The notes beneath the pieces are model-generated. The model was not told where the DNA came from. It saw only the letters and a program-made list of their open reading frames with translations, and made no database searches. The translations under genes and the position numbers were made by a program. This document shows, piece after piece, positions 8,954 through 18,404 of a stretch of DNA of 64,000 nucleotides. Every line of letters begins with the position of its first letter. Positions within the stretch are counted from its first letter, which is position 1. Origin of the DNA: Pseudomaricurvus alkylphenolicus (GTDB lineage Bacteria > Pseudomonadota > Gammaproteobacteria > Pseudomonadales > Cellvibrionaceae). The stretch covers positions 510,157-574,156 of the forward strand of contig NZ_JAAQPI010000002.1 in NCBI RefSeq assembly GCF_011683955.1. The letters are read 5' to 3'.

Positions 8954-10282
8954 TCAAGGTGAGACGTCCAACGCCGGATTGCGTCTTCGCGCCGGCGCCT
9001 CAGCGATACGATTGGCAGGAAAGACACAGGTAAACGTACTGCCCTGGCCAATCTGGCTTTTAATCTCCAGTTTGGCTCCGTGTCTTAGCAGCACGTGTTT
9101 GACAATGGCCAGGCCCAGGCCGGTACCGCCACTTTCACTTTGGCGACTGCTATCCACCCGATAAAACCGCTCGGTCAAACGAGGCAAATGCACCGGGTCG
9201 ATACCCTCTCCCTGGTCTTTGATCGCCACCTCCAGTGTTTGCGAGGTTTGTTTAACCTTGATCGATACTTCGGTGTTATCCGGTGAATACTTAACGGCGT
9301 TAAACACCAAATTGGAAAAAGCGCTGTGCAGCTCTTTTTCGCTGCCAAGCACCTCCAGATCATCGGGGCACTGCAGGGCAAACTGATGATCGCGGTTACC
9401 GGATAAGGCCACGGCGTCGTTGGTGATCATTTGCAACAGTGGCTGCAAGGCCAGCGCCCGGTGATTACCGCCATTGTCGTCAGTCTCCAGCTTGGACAAC
9501 GCGATCAGGTCGTTTATCAGTGCTGTCATACGCAGGCTCTGCTGCTCCATCTGCTGCAGTGCCCGCCGCCAGTTGTCAGGTAAATCCGGGCTCATACCCA
9601 GGGTCTCGACGTAACCGCGAATCACGGTCAGGGGAGTTCGCAGCTCGTGAGAGACGTTGGCAACAAAGTCCTTGCGCATGAGTTCGAGTTTATAGAGACG
9701 CGTCACATCCCGAACGATGACCAGGCACTCACCCTGGCCAAAAGAGGTCACCTGATATTGCAGGCGGGTGTCTTCGGAGCGGGGCGCTGGTAGATCCAGC
9801 GATTCGCTAAAATCGCCTTTCTCCATAAATTGGATAAAGCCGGGGTGACGGATGTAGTTCACCAGGGCATGTCCCTGGTCTTGCTTGCGCAGACTGAGCA
9901 GCTGCTTGGCCGCCTCGTTAAACCATTCGATATTGCCTTTATTGTCCAACAGGATAATACCGTCACGCAGCGCTGCGGTGGTTTCCTGGCCACGCCTCAC
10001 CACAGACTGTAACAGGTTTTTCTCCCGTTGCTGGCGCTTCTGCAGGCGAGTGATGCTATCGAATACATCGCCCCAGATACCGCTGGCGTCTGGGGGCTGG
10101 CGAAAGCGGGATTGGCGCAGCCACACGTCCAGGCGATGGATCTGGTAGAGCATCCACACCATGTAAACGGCTCCGCCAATAATCAGGGTCCAGGTGAGGT
10201 AGCCATTCATCAAGCCGAACAGCGTGCAGAGCAGGGTAAACACCACCACTCGGCGTATCTCGGCAGCAAAGCCTCTATTCAA
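8954..10282 (-). CDS. phoR: Phosphate regulon sensor histidine kinase PhoR
   Basis: 442 residues (E. coli 431). Two closely spaced membrane segments at about residues 12–45 have almost no periplasmic loop, as is typical of PhoR, which reads phosphate status through PstSCAB and PhoU. A PAS domain follows (GIILLDNKGNIEWFNEAAKQLL, about 105–128 in parts). The dimerisation H-box is NVSHELRTPLTVIRGY with the phosphorylated histidine near residue 212. The ATPase core shows N-box NLVFNAVKYSP and G-boxes DQGEGID and GGTGLGLAIVKHV. It lies downstream of phoB on the same strand, but a hairpin sits between them. Confidence 0.96.
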   Translation of the reverse strand: MNRGFAAEIRRVVVFTLLCTLFGLMNGYLTWTLIIGGAVYMVWMLYQIHRLDVWLRQSRFRQPPDASGIWGDVFDSITRLQKRQQREKNLLQSVVRRGQETTAALRDGIILLDNKGNIEWFNEAAKQLLSLRKQDQGHALVNYIRHPGFIQFMEKGDFSESLDLPAPRSEDTRLQYQVTSFGQGECLVIVRDVTRLYKLELMRKDFVANVSHELRTPLTVIRGYVETLGMSPDLPDNWRRALQQMEQQSLRMTALINDLIALSKLETDDNGGNHRALALQPLLQMITNDAVALSGNRDHQFALQCPDDLEVLGSEKELHSAFSNLVFNAVKYSPDNTEVSIKVKQTSQTLEVAIKDQGEGIDPVHLPRLTERFYRVDSSRQSESGGTGLGLAIVKHVLLRHGAKLEIKSQIGQGSTFTCVFPANRIAEAPARRRNPALDVSP

Positions 10283-10336
10283 AGCCTCTGTCCTATATAG
10301 CGAGGATCTTAGCGAGAATCCGTCAGATCAAGATAA

Positions 10337-10367
10337 GAAAAGCCCGGCGGGCGCAGGGCTACCGGGC
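10337..10367 (-). terminator. Terminator-like hairpin between phoB and phoR
   Basis: On the minus strand GCCCGG and CCGGGC (plus-strand 10362–10367 and 10342–10347) form a stem around a 14-nt GC-rich loop, followed by TTTTC. It lies in the 143-bp phoB–phoR gap and could attenuate transcription from phoB into phoR. Confidence 0.5.
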
Positions 10368-10425
10368 AGTATTCAATATTTAGCGACGGCTGGCTATTGG
10401 TCTATGGTCTTGCCCGCTGAACAGC

Positions 10426-11133
10426 TCAGCTCTCTTTGGCAGTTACCTTGACGGAAAAGCGGTATCCGGCGCCGCGCACAGTTTGGACAAAACGGTCGTG
10501 CTCATCAAGCTGCAATGCTTTGCGAAGACGTCGAATGTGCACATCCACGGTACGTTCCTCGACATAGACGTTGCCGCCCCAGACGTGATCCAGCAGCTGG
10601 CTGCGGGTGTAGACGCGCTCCTGGTGGGTGAGGAAGAACTCCAGCAGGCGATACTCGGTGGGACCCATCTGTACCGGCTCATCATTAATGGTAACGCGAT
10701 GGCTGATGGGGTCCAGGGTGAGCCCCTCCACGGTGATGGGAGCACTCTCCGCCAGGGTATCCGTGCGCCGCAGAACGGCCTTCAGCCGCGCAACCAGCTC
10801 CCTGGGAGAAAAGGGCTTGGTAATATAGTCATCCGCACCGACCTCCAGGCCCTGAACCTTGTTATCTTCCTCACCCTTGGCCGTGAGCATGATAATGGGC
10901 ACCTGCGAGGTGACGTCGTCGCGCTTGAGACGGCGGGCCAATTCGATGCCGCTGGTTCCGGGGAGCATCCAATCCAGGAGCACCAGATCCGGTCTACGAT
11001 CAACGATCAGGCTGTGAGCTTGCTGAGCGTCTTTGGCTTCCATGCAGTGATAATCGGCCATCTCCAACGCCACGCGCAACATGTCGCGGATTGGGGCCTC
11101 ATCGTCGACTATCAGTATCGTTTTCTGGGGCAT
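10426..11133 (-). CDS. phoB: Phosphate regulon response regulator PhoB
   Basis: 235 residues (E. coli 229). The receiver domain shows the acidic pocket VDDEAPI, phosphoacceptor Asp in [16 protein letters not shown] (about residue 54), TAKGEEDNK and KPFSPREL with the conserved Lys. A winged-helix OmpR-type DNA-binding domain follows (about 135–232), with [27 protein letters not shown] (in parts) and [14 protein letters not shown]. It activates phosphate-starvation genes by binding Pho boxes. The ATG at 11133 gives the family start [12 protein letters not shown]; longer in-frame starts would run through the Pho box, so they are rejected. Confidence 0.97.
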   Translation of the reverse strand: MPQKTILIVDDEAPIRDMLRVALEMADYHCMEAKDAQQAHSLIVDRRPDLVLLDWMLPGTSGIELARRLKRDDVTSQVPIIMLTAKGEEDNKVQGLEVGADDYITKPFSPRELVARLKAVLRRTDTLAESAPITVEGLTLDPISHRVTINDEPVQMGPTEYRLLEFFLTHQERVYTRSQLLDHVWGGNVYVEERTVDVHIRRLRKALQLDEHDRFVQTVRGAGYRFSVKVTAKES

Positions 11134-11182
11134 CGTTTCTGCCTTTGCTGTTTTCTCGATGACCGCATTTAATAACACTTTC

Positions 11183-11200
11183 GTGAATGTTTTGTGACAG
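11183..11200 (-). promoter_or_regulatory. Pho box upstream of phoB
   Basis: Read on the minus strand the site is CTGTCAC-AAAA-CATTCAC: two 7-bp half-sites 11 bp apart, the spacing and sequence of a PhoB box (consensus CTGTCAT-A/T4-CTGTCAT). It ends 50 bp upstream of the phoB ATG, the position expected for autoactivation. Confidence 0.8.
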
Positions 11201-11274
11201 ACTATAGACCAAGAAAGGCCCACTTGGACCAAAAAGCAGTCAACAGAACCTAAAAACCAGTCCCGGAAAGGACA

Positions 11275-12159
11275 TCAGCTCACGGCGTAATCGACCAAAA
11301 TACCTATAAAAATGACCATACCCACCCAATTATTATTGAGAAATGCTTTGAAGCAGTCGTCCCGTTGACGTAATCGGATAAGAAATTGCTGATAAATAAA
11401 CAGTGCGGTTGCCGCTATCAGACCAAGGTCATAAAAAAAACCCATATCAAAACGGTCGCCCACCATGACCAGCGTTATCAGGGTCAGTAATTGCAGGCAA
11501 CCGGTGATCAGACGGTCCTGTTCACCAAACAGAATGGCGGTGGATTTTACTCCGATTCGGAGGTCATCATCGCGATCTACCATGGCATAGAAGGTATCGT
11601 AGACCACCGTCCAGACAACCGCTGCAACAAACAATAACCAGGCCTCATGTCGCACCTCTCCATTTTGAGCGGCAAAGGCCATGGGAATACTCCAGGAAAA
11701 GGCCGCTCCCAGCACCAGCTGGGGCAGGTGGGTATAGCGTTTCATAAACGGATAACAGGCAGCCAGAGCGAGGGCTCCGAAAGACAACACGACCGTCAGG
11801 CTGTTGGTGAGTAAAACCAGGCCAAAGGACACCAGACACAGACCGGCAAACAGTCTAAGTGCCGCTTTAGGGGATATCTTGCCGGTTGCCAGGGGTCGAT
11901 CCTGAGTCCGTTTGACAAAGCCATCCACTTTCCTGTCGGCATAGTCGTTAATGACACAGCCTGCCGCCCGCATCAGTACCACCCCCAATACAAAGATGAT
12001 CAGAATATCGAGCCTGGGAACCCCTTCTGCGGCGAACCAGAGCCCCCACAATGTTGGCCACAGGAGCAATAAAGTGCCAATCGGGCGGTGAAATCGCATC
12101 AGTTGCCAATAATGGGGCAGGTTTTCCCGAAATCTGGCTTGGAATCCGGCGTCAGGCAT
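11275..12159 (-). CDS. ubiA: 4-hydroxybenzoate octaprenyltransferase
   Basis: 294 residues (E. coli 290). This integral membrane prenyltransferase joins 4-hydroxybenzoate to the polyprenyl chain in ubiquinone synthesis. The two Mg-prenyl-diphosphate motifs are visible: [20 protein letters not shown] (about residues 70–90) and [20 protein letters not shown] (about 190–210). Roughly eight hydrophobic segments follow the [21 protein letters not shown] start region. The ATG at 12159 is chosen because its start overlaps the ubiC stop by 8 nt, typical of coupled translation; longer versions would run far into ubiC. Confidence 0.96.
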   Translation of the reverse strand: MPDAGFQARFRENLPHYWQLMRFHRPIGTLLLLWPTLWGLWFAAEGVPRLDILIIFVLGVVLMRAAGCVINDYADRKVDGFVKRTQDRPLATGKISPKAALRLFAGLCLVSFGLVLLTNSLTVVLSFGALALAACYPFMKRYTHLPQLVLGAAFSWSIPMAFAAQNGEVRHEAWLLFVAAVVWTVVYDTFYAMVDRDDDLRIGVKSTAILFGEQDRLITGCLQLLTLITLVMVGDRFDMGFFYDLGLIAATALFIYQQFLIRLRQRDDCFKAFLNNNWVGMVIFIGILVDYAVS

Positions 12160-12799
12160 AGTGGCAGTCTTCTTCTTGGGATGTTGATGGAACATAAAGC
12201 TCCAGTTGGGGCGGTGGGTCTTTTGGGGCCAATGTTGCCACAAAATCAGGTAGAAAGACTTCGCCCACTAACAGCGGTTTGCCATAGACGGAAAACACGG
12301 ATCGGCGCCCCCAAAGCGGTTTTGTTAATGGCCACTCCGACAACTGCTCCTTAAGTGCACGCCCCAGGCGCTTATCTCCAGGAGCAAAACAGGATGCCTG
12401 CATTGGATGGCGCTGCAGGCTGGGCTGACGAAACAGCCAGCCACCCAGTGGCTGGGCGTCAAACCGTCGAAGTCTGCGCAATGGGCCAGTCAGCGACTGC
12501 CAAGGCAGGATACTTCGCGCGTACACCCAGGGCTGACCCTTGCCCCGCAAAATCACTTCTCGTACTAACACCCGGGCCCTGGGGGCAATACCCAGGGCAT
12601 TGGCTTCCGATAAGTGGCACCGGCCCCAGCGCTGGCTTAATACCTGAACTGCGAACTGCCCCTGACTGTGAGCGACAAGGCGAGCCGTCAGAGAACCGCC
12701 GTCACTGAGCCATTGATGCAGTTGCGGAGGTGCAGGCGTCAGTGCGGTTGCCGGGTACCATTGATCGAGTTGAAAGTTGGGGCAGCTACTGGAGGACAT
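12152..12799 (-). CDS. ubiC: Chorismate lyase
   Basis: 215 residues with the ATG at 12799; E. coli UbiC is 165, so this is a longer variant. It splits chorismate into 4-hydroxybenzoate and pyruvate, the first committed ubiquinone step. Motifs are [37 protein letters not shown] (in parts, carrying the substrate-binding Arg) and [12 protein letters not shown] with the conserved Glu. The extra length lies mainly in the N-terminus and in an [16 protein letters not shown] loop. An upstream TTG at 12820 is possible but less likely. It forms a two-gene operon with ubiA. Confidence 0.93.
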   Translation of the reverse strand: MSSSSCPNFQLDQWYPATALTPAPPQLHQWLSDGGSLTARLVAHSQGQFAVQVLSQRWGRCHLSEANALGIAPRARVLVREVILRGKGQPWVYARSILPWQSLTGPLRRLRRFDAQPLGGWLFRQPSLQRHPMQASCFAPGDKRLGRALKEQLSEWPLTKPLWGRRSVFSVYGKPLLVGEVFLPDFVATLAPKDPPPQLELYVPSTSQEEDCHYA

Positions 12800-12921
12800 A
12801 TATTCCAACAAGTTCGACAATTTCGGTCGTTTGCGGCAATAAAGACTTTACCGCCCGAATGCCAATTGATTTAATGCGTCGCGATAATAACAAAAATCAC
12901 CCTACAAATAAGGATTTAGCT

Positions 12922-13194
12922 ATGCATAAGAGCGATTTGGTAGAAGCAGTAGCTGATACCGCGGATTTGCCGAAAGACAAGGCCAACGATGTGGTTTCCG
13001 CCATTCTCGATGAAATCACCAATGCCTTGAGCCGCGAGGACACCGTCAGCCTGATCGGTTTTGGCTCCTTTTCCCAACGCCACCGCGCAGCCCGCACCGG
13101 CCGCAGCCCCAAGACGGGTGAAACTATTGAGATCCCGGCCAGTAACTCTGTGGGTTTCAAGCCCGGTAAAGCGCTGAAAGACGCAGTAAATTAA
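12922..13194 (+). CDS. HU family DNA-binding protein
   Basis: 90 residues, the standard HU size. It begins MHKSDLVEAVADTADLPK. It has the family beta-arm region with FGSFSQRHRAARTGRSPKTGE (about residues 47–67 in parts) and the ending VGFKPGKALKDAVN. It bends and compacts DNA non-specifically as a dimer. The ATG at 12922 has an AAGGA ribosome site 7 nt upstream; in-frame codons further upstream are not part of the family. It resembles the HU located near ubiCA in Pseudomonas. HupA versus HupB identity cannot be decided from sequence alone. A strong terminator follows. Confidence 0.95.
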   Translation: MHKSDLVEAVADTADLPKDKANDVVSAILDEITNALSREDTVSLIGFGSFSQRHRAARTGRSPKTGETIEIPASNSVGFKPGKALKDAVN

Positions 13195-13260
13195 GACGTT
13201 GATCCTTCACCGGGGATATCTTACCCGGCCAAAAGGTCAAAACAAGCAGCATTCCAGCAG

Positions 13261-13288
13261 AACGAAAGCGAAGGCTTTCGTTTTTTGG
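13261..13288 (+). terminator. Intrinsic terminator after HU gene
   Basis: AACGAAAGC (13261–13269) and GCTTTCGTT (13274–13282) form a perfect 9-bp stem with a GAAG tetraloop, followed by a T-run. A further copy of the 3' arm (AGCTTTCGTTTTA) lies about 20 bp downstream. Confidence 0.9.
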
Positions 13289-13344
13289 TTTATAAGCTTT
13301 CGTTTTAGTCGCAATAGTTTTAACTACAAGGATTGGGTGTTCCG

Positions 13345-14653
13345 ATGAGCCTTACCGCACGAATCCTGATTGCCATGGTGGCCGGCCTGGGTGTCGGTAT
13401 TTTGATCAATCTGAGCGCCAGCAGTGGTCTGCTGGGGGCAACGTTCAATCACTGGCTGGATGACTTCATCGTCGTCGGCGTATTCGACGCCATAGGGCGC
13501 ATTTTTGTAGCATCCCTGAAGCTGCTGGTCGTACCCCTGGTGTTTGTCTCTTTGGTCTGCGGTGCCAGCAGCCTCGGCAGCAACTCCCGTATGGGCGCCA
13601 TGGCGGGGAAAACGCTGGCACTTTATATGTTCACGACGGCGGTGGCCATTACCATTGCTCTGCTGCTGGGCACAATGATTCGTCCCGGCGATGGGATTGG
13701 CCTCGGGGAAGCCAGCACATTTGCTGCCAAGGCCGCGCCTTCTCTGAAAGACGTGATTGTGGATATCTTCCCCAGCAACCCGGTCCAGGCTATGGCCGAA
13801 GGCAACATGCTGCAGGTGATCGTGTTTTCACTGCTGATGGGCATTGCGGTGTCCCGTTCAGGCGAAGCCGGGCAGCGGGTGCGGGTCTGGTTTGAGGATA
13901 TGAACGAAATCATCATGAAGATGGTGGGTATCCTCATGGAGCTGGCACCGTTTGGGGTGTTCTGCCTGCTGGCCAAACTGTTTGCCGGCCTCGGCGCCAG
14001 CGCCATTATCGAGTTGGGACTGTATTTCGGCACGGTGGTACTGGCCCTGGCACTGCACTGTTTCGGCGTATACGCCAGCATGCTGAAAGTTCTCACCGGT
14101 CTGAGCATCAAACGGTTCTTCCCCGGTCATGATGTTCGCCTTCAGTACCTCCTCCAGCAGCGCCACTCTGCCCGTTACTCTGCGCACCGCCGAGGAAAAA
14201 CTGGGTATCGACAATCGCGTGGCCTCATTTACCATTCCTCTGGGAGCCACCATCAATATGGACGGCACCGCCATCATGCAGGGGGTTGCCACCGCCTTTA
14301 TCGCCCAGGCGTATCAGATCGATATCGGTCTGGGTGGTTATATGACGGTTATTCTCACCGCGACCCTGGCCTCTGTGGGTACCGCCGGTGTACCCGGTGT
14401 TGGCCTGATTACCCTGGCGATGGTGTTACAACAGGTGGGACTGCCTGTCGAAGGGATTGCGCTGATTATCGGTGTGGATCGACTGCTGGACATGATCCGT
14501 ACGGCTGTCAATGTCACCGGAGATTCCATGGTCACCTTGAGCGTGGCCAAGAGCGAACAACTGTGGGACTCCGATACCTTCCATCGAGACGATAGTGATG
14601 AGAATGAGGGCAAGGGTGGCAACGTAGTGTCCACCAGAACTGCGCAGGAATAG
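13345..14653 (+). pseudogene. Dicarboxylate/amino acid:cation symporter, frameshifted
   Basis: A DAACS-family (GltP/DctA/SstT-like) sodium or proton symporter. The first frame, from the ATG at 13345, encodes the N-terminal membrane segments, including LKLLVVPLVFVSLVCGASSL and VQAMAEGNMLQVIVFSLLMGIA (in parts). It leaves frame near 14120. The family continues in the +1 frame with [20 protein letters not shown], the conserved serine-rich hairpin, then [14 protein letters not shown] and the C-terminal helices to the stop at 14653. Removing one C from the CCCC run at 14121–14124 restores a continuous 435-residue protein of normal family length. It could be a recent inactivating mutation or a sequencing error in a homopolymer. 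Confidence 0.88.
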
Positions 14654-14673
14654 AGGTTAAACCAGTCTGACAG

Positions 14674-14697
14674 CCGCCCGGCGCAAACGCCGGGCGG
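14674..14697. terminator. GC-rich hairpin between convergent genes
   Basis: CCGCCCGGCG (14674–14683) and CGCCGGGCGG (14688–14697) form a perfect 10-bp stem with a CAAA loop between the symporter stop (14653) and the YbaK–HDOD gene stop (14707). The T-rich tail is weak, so efficiency is uncertain. The position fits a terminator shared by the two converging genes. Confidence 0.65.
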
Positions 14698-14706
14698 TAT
14701 TAATGC

Positions 14707-16098
14707 TCAGCCGTTGAGCTGGTGAGCGATATTGTCGAGGTCGTCCGACGACTCAAGAATATTATCTACCGTTTGCTGGGCCTTTTCGGGGTCCAAATGC
14801 AGCTGGTGATAGACCTCCAGAGGGATCTCCAGCTGAGGCCCCTGGCCAATACCCCGCTGTTGCAGCAGCCGCTGAGCTACGAACAGTAGCTTGGCATACT
14901 CTCCGTACTCCATGTCGCACTGTGCATTACTCTGCTGGCGCAGGGCTACAACCACCTCTTCAGGCATATTCCAGAGTCGCATCAACCAGCTGGACAACTG
15001 CTCGCGGGTAACCCCCAATACATGCTGCTCAATCAAGTGAGCCGGCACCTGTGTGTTGGCCTCCATATAGCGACATATGGTGCTGAAATGAGGCGGGAAC
15101 ACCTCAGCCAATACCAGCCAACCAAAGTTGTGCAGCAGACCTGACAGATAGGCCATACCAAAACCCGGACGGTTTTCCCGCGGAATGGCGGTGACCAAAC
15201 CTTCAACGGTAGCCGCCGTGTACACCGCCTGTTGCCAGTAGGGGGTGGCGCCTGCCGGCCCGTCTTTGGGCATGCTCATGGTTTTACCAAGCGCCAGACC
15301 CAAAGCCAGGTTCAGCACCATGTCAAAACCCAGCACGCGCACTATGGCATCGTGGATGGATTTGATTTTTCCCGGCGCTGAGTAATAGGGAGATGCCGCC
15401 CAGCTCACCACCTGGGCCGCGAGACTGGGGTCAGTTTCCACAATATTAGCCAGATCACTGATATCGGCGTTGGGATCGACCCGCAGTTTGATAATACGCT
15501 GTGCCGTTTCCGGCAGTGGGGGGAGTTCGAGAGTCTCCTCCAGTCGCTGCTTGATACGCAGGGTGGTAAAGTTCTTGACCGCGTCGAGGATGTCTTCCTC
15601 GTCGCTTCCGGAGGCTTGAAAGTTGGCTTCCAGTTGCGGCAAGGGAATACAGACATCAGCCACCTTGGCACCGGCAACCATGGTGGCGAAATCTGCTTTG
15701 GCCACCTCAATCAGATCACCGGCACCGGAATCCAGCAATACGGTTTCCTGTTCCATCAAGCGGCTGTCGACCAGGGTTTCCATCCCCGCCAGCTTCGGCA
15801 GTGCCGGAACACTGGCCAGCTGATGTTTATCAAAAAAACCGCGCAGCTCCAGACGGGTAGTGGGCCGAAGAGTGCGCCCCATTTGCTGGTTCGCCAGGTC
15901 GATATCTAGCATGCAGTTAGCGGGCGTGACGACCTGTACACGTCCCTGGCCATCCTGCATGATCAGAGACTTCGCCGCCCCGGCTATTCTCATGCGCTGC
16001 TCATGGAGCAGACTTTCATGGCTTTCATCTGCCGCAGAAACGGAATAGTCAACATTCTGTTTCTCCAGCAGCTGTTTAACACTGGCCGGAACTGGCAA
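14707..16098 (-). CDS. YbaK-like/HDOD two-domain protein
   Basis: 463 residues. The N-terminal ~155 residues look like a YbaK/aminoacyl-tRNA deacylase fold (MRIAGAAKSLIMQDGQGRV with the conserved lysine, then MGRTLRPTTRLELRGFF). Residues ~185–400 form an HDOD domain: LPPLPETAQRIIKLRVDPNADI (in parts), LANIVETDPSLAAQVVSWA, IVRVLGFDMVLNLALGLALG and LSGLLHNFGWLVLAEVFPPHF. HDOD proteins are non-enzymatic relatives of HD phosphohydrolases that appear in signalling and biofilm or stress control. The pairing is known in gammaproteobacteria, but its function is not established. Its neighbours give no clear partner. Confidence 0.85.
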   Translation of the reverse strand: MPVPASVKQLLEKQNVDYSVSAADESHESLLHEQRMRIAGAAKSLIMQDGQGRVQVVTPANCMLDIDLANQQMGRTLRPTTRLELRGFFDKHQLASVPALPKLAGMETLVDSRLMEQETVLLDSGAGDLIEVAKADFATMVAGAKVADVCIPLPQLEANFQASGSDEEDILDAVKNFTTLRIKQRLEETLELPPLPETAQRIIKLRVDPNADISDLANIVETDPSLAAQVVSWAASPYYSAPGKIKSIHDAIVRVLGFDMVLNLALGLALGKTMSMPKDGPAGATPYWQQAVYTAATVEGLVTAIPRENRPGFGMAYLSGLLHNFGWLVLAEVFPPHFSTICRYMEANTQVPAHLIEQHVLGVTREQLSSWLMRLWNMPEEVVVALRQQSNAQCDMEYGEYAKLLFVAQRLLQQRGIGQGPQLEIPLEVYHQLHLDPEKAQQTVDNILESSDDLDNIAHQLNG

Positions 16099-16289
16099 AA
16101 CTTTTCTCCTCTAAAGCGCCTTCCAAGTGAAGGGGCGTCAGACCACCTGTCAGCTTGAAATGATCATCCTAAATGGCTCACTAACACACGGCCGGCCCTT
16201 CGTTAAAAGGCGACACAGCATACTACTTCGTATCGCTTTCAAGTGTAGCTAATCGTACTGACCCTACCGAGTCACAGCGGACATTAATA

Positions 16290-18404
16290 TCACACACTGG
16301 CATAGTTTTCACTATCGCCTAACCATCGCAGAATCAAGGCATCTACTACATCCGAATGACTTGTTAGGATGTACGACGCCACTTCTTTTATTCGCGGCAA
16401 CAAGTGTCCATCCCGCTGCAGATCGGCCAGCCTAAATTGGACTTCTCCGGTTTGGCGCGTGCCCAGCACCTCACCCGGTCCCCGCAGTTGAAGGTCTTTC
16501 TCGGCAATGACAAAACCATCACTGGTTTCACGCATGGCCGTCAAGCGTTCACGCCCCTGGTTCGAAAGCGGAGCACCATGCAGCAACACACAGTGACTCT
16601 CTGCGCTGCCACGACCCACCCGCCCTCGCAGCTGATGCAGCTGAGCCAAACCCAACCTCTCGGGATTCTCGATAATCATCAGACTGGCATTGGGCACATC
16701 CACCCCGACCTCGATCACCGTGGTCGCAACCAAAAGTTGCAGTTCACCGGTTTTGAACGCTCGCATTTGCTGGTCTTTTTCAGCTGCTTTCATGCGCCCA
16801 TGCACCAGACCGATACCCACATCGGGTAACAGGTTTCGCAGGGCATCAGTGACGGCTTCTGCCGCCTGAGCCTCCAGCACCTCGGATTCTTCAATCAGCG
16901 TACAGACCCAATAGGCTTGCCGGCCCTCCTGACAGGCGGCATGGACGCGCTCAATCACCTGTTGCCGGCGCTCCTGGCTAATGGCAACAGTTTTCACCGG
17001 TGTACGCCCCGGTGGCAACTCGTTGATCACAGAGCAATCCAAATCGGCATACACGCTCATCGCCAGGGTGCGGGGAATGGGCGTGGCCGTCATGATCAAC
17101 TGATGAGAACGGCCACCGTCGCTGGCTTTGTTACGCAACGCCAGGCGCTGATCAACACCAAATCGGTGTTGCTCATCGATAATGGTCAGCCCCAGATGAG
17201 AAAAGCGCACCTCCTCCTGAAACAGGGCATGGGTGCCTACCACTACCTGCACCTCGCCGGATTCGATGGCTGTCAATTGTTCACGACGCTCGGTGGCTTT
17301 TTGTTTTCCACTCAACCAGCCAACAGAGATTCCAAGAGGTTCCAACCAGCGGGTAAAACTGGCCCGATGTTGCTCCGCCAGTATCTCGGTCGGGGCCATA
17401 ATCGCCGCCTGCATACCATTGCCCACGGCTTGTATTGCAGCCAGGGCGGCCACTACTGTCTTGCCGGACCCGACATCGCCCTGCACCAGTCTGAGCATAG
17501 GCACGGGTCGCGACAGATCGGCACTGATTTCGGCACTGACTCTGGCCTGGGCACCCGTCAATGAAAAACCGAGCTGTTGCAGAAAGCGGCGCTGCAGATC
17601 CGGTACCGGTGCCAATGCCGTTGCACCTGCCGCTTGAATCCGCTGGCGAATTCTTAACATGCTGAGATGGTGCGCCAGCAGCTCCTCAAATGCCAGACGT
17701 TGCTGAAACGGGTGCGTACCTTCGAGTAGCTTGTCGATAGGCGCTTCCTTCGGCGGATGGTGCAGATACTCCAGGGCTTCGCGCAGGGGATAGGGCTGCC
17801 TGCGCCAGGCATCGTCGGGAATCAGCTCCTGCAGGGAGTAGTCATCGATCAGCGCCAGAGCTTGCTCCGTGAGGCTGCGCAGGCGTTGTTGGGTAACTCC
17901 ATCGGTGGCTGGGTAGACCGGTGTTAACCGGGCCTCAAGGGCTATCGGCTGGTCAGCGTCAAGATAATCGTATTCCGGATGGTAGAGCTCAAGCCCCGAA
18001 GCCCCACGCCGGCTTTCACCGAAGCAACGCAGTTTGACCCCCGGTTGCAGACGCTTTTTTTGAGCGCCGGAAAAGTGAAAAAATCGCAAGGTAATGGTGC
18101 CGGTACCATCCTGCAGGCGACACATCAGGCTGCGACGCTTGCCGTACACCACATCGCAGGCTTTGATTTCTCCCTCAATAACCACATTGGCCAGGGGCGC
18201 AACCGCACCAATCGGAGTAACCCGGGTGCGATCCATGTATCGTAGAGGGAGGTGGAACAACAGATCCTGCACGGTGTGGATCTGCAAGCGACCGAGCTTT
18301 TGTGCCAGTTGCTTACCGACGCCCTTAAGTGCCGTCACCTCCACCTGGGACAGACAAGGCCGCTGCTGCCGGGCTGAACCGCCCGACTTAAGCCCGCTGT
18401 TCAT
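16290..18404 (-). CDS. recG: ATP-dependent DNA helicase RecG
   Basis: 704 residues (E. coli 693). It remodels stalled replication forks, D-loops and R-loops. Domains are: an N-terminal wedge region with HTVQDLLFHLPLRYMDRT and an OB fold (about residues 60–160); helicase domain 1 with Walker A VQGDVGSGKT and the DEQH box; and helicase domain 2 with LLVATTVIEVGVDVPNASLM, HQLRGRVGRG and the C-terminal region QLRGPGEVLGTRQTG. The ATG at 18404 overlaps the oxyR stop in a TGATG junction, implying translational coupling. A GTG at 18422 is the alternative. The oxyR–recG order also occurs in Pseudomonas. Confidence 0.95.
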   Translation of the reverse strand: MNSGLKSGGSARQQRPCLSQVEVTALKGVGKQLAQKLGRLQIHTVQDLLFHLPLRYMDRTRVTPIGAVAPLANVVIEGEIKACDVVYGKRRSLMCRLQDGTGTITLRFFHFSGAQKKRLQPGVKLRCFGESRRGASGLELYHPEYDYLDADQPIALEARLTPVYPATDGVTQQRLRSLTEQALALIDDYSLQELIPDDAWRRQPYPLREALEYLHHPPKEAPIDKLLEGTHPFQQRLAFEELLAHHLSMLRIRQRIQAAGATALAPVPDLQRRFLQQLGFSLTGAQARVSAEISADLSRPVPMLRLVQGDVGSGKTVVAALAAIQAVGNGMQAAIMAPTEILAEQHRASFTRWLEPLGISVGWLSGKQKATERREQLTAIESGEVQVVVGTHALFQEEVRFSHLGLTIIDEQHRFGVDQRLALRNKASDGGRSHQLIMTATPIPRTLAMSVYADLDCSVINELPPGRTPVKTVAISQERRQQVIERVHAACQEGRQAYWVCTLIEESEVLEAQAAEAVTDALRNLLPDVGIGLVHGRMKAAEKDQQMRAFKTGELQLLVATTVIEVGVDVPNASLMIIENPERLGLAQLHQLRGRVGRGSAESHCVLLHGAPLSNQGRERLTAMRETSDGFVIAEKDLQLRGPGEVLGTRQTGEVQFRLADLQRDGHLLPRIKEVASYILTSHSDVVDALILRWLGDSENYASV

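Noticed and set aside
14129-14653. Separate 174-codon gene for the C-terminal half of the symporter
   Set aside because: It begins inside a conserved family segment and lacks a ribosome site. It is the second half of a frameshifted gene.
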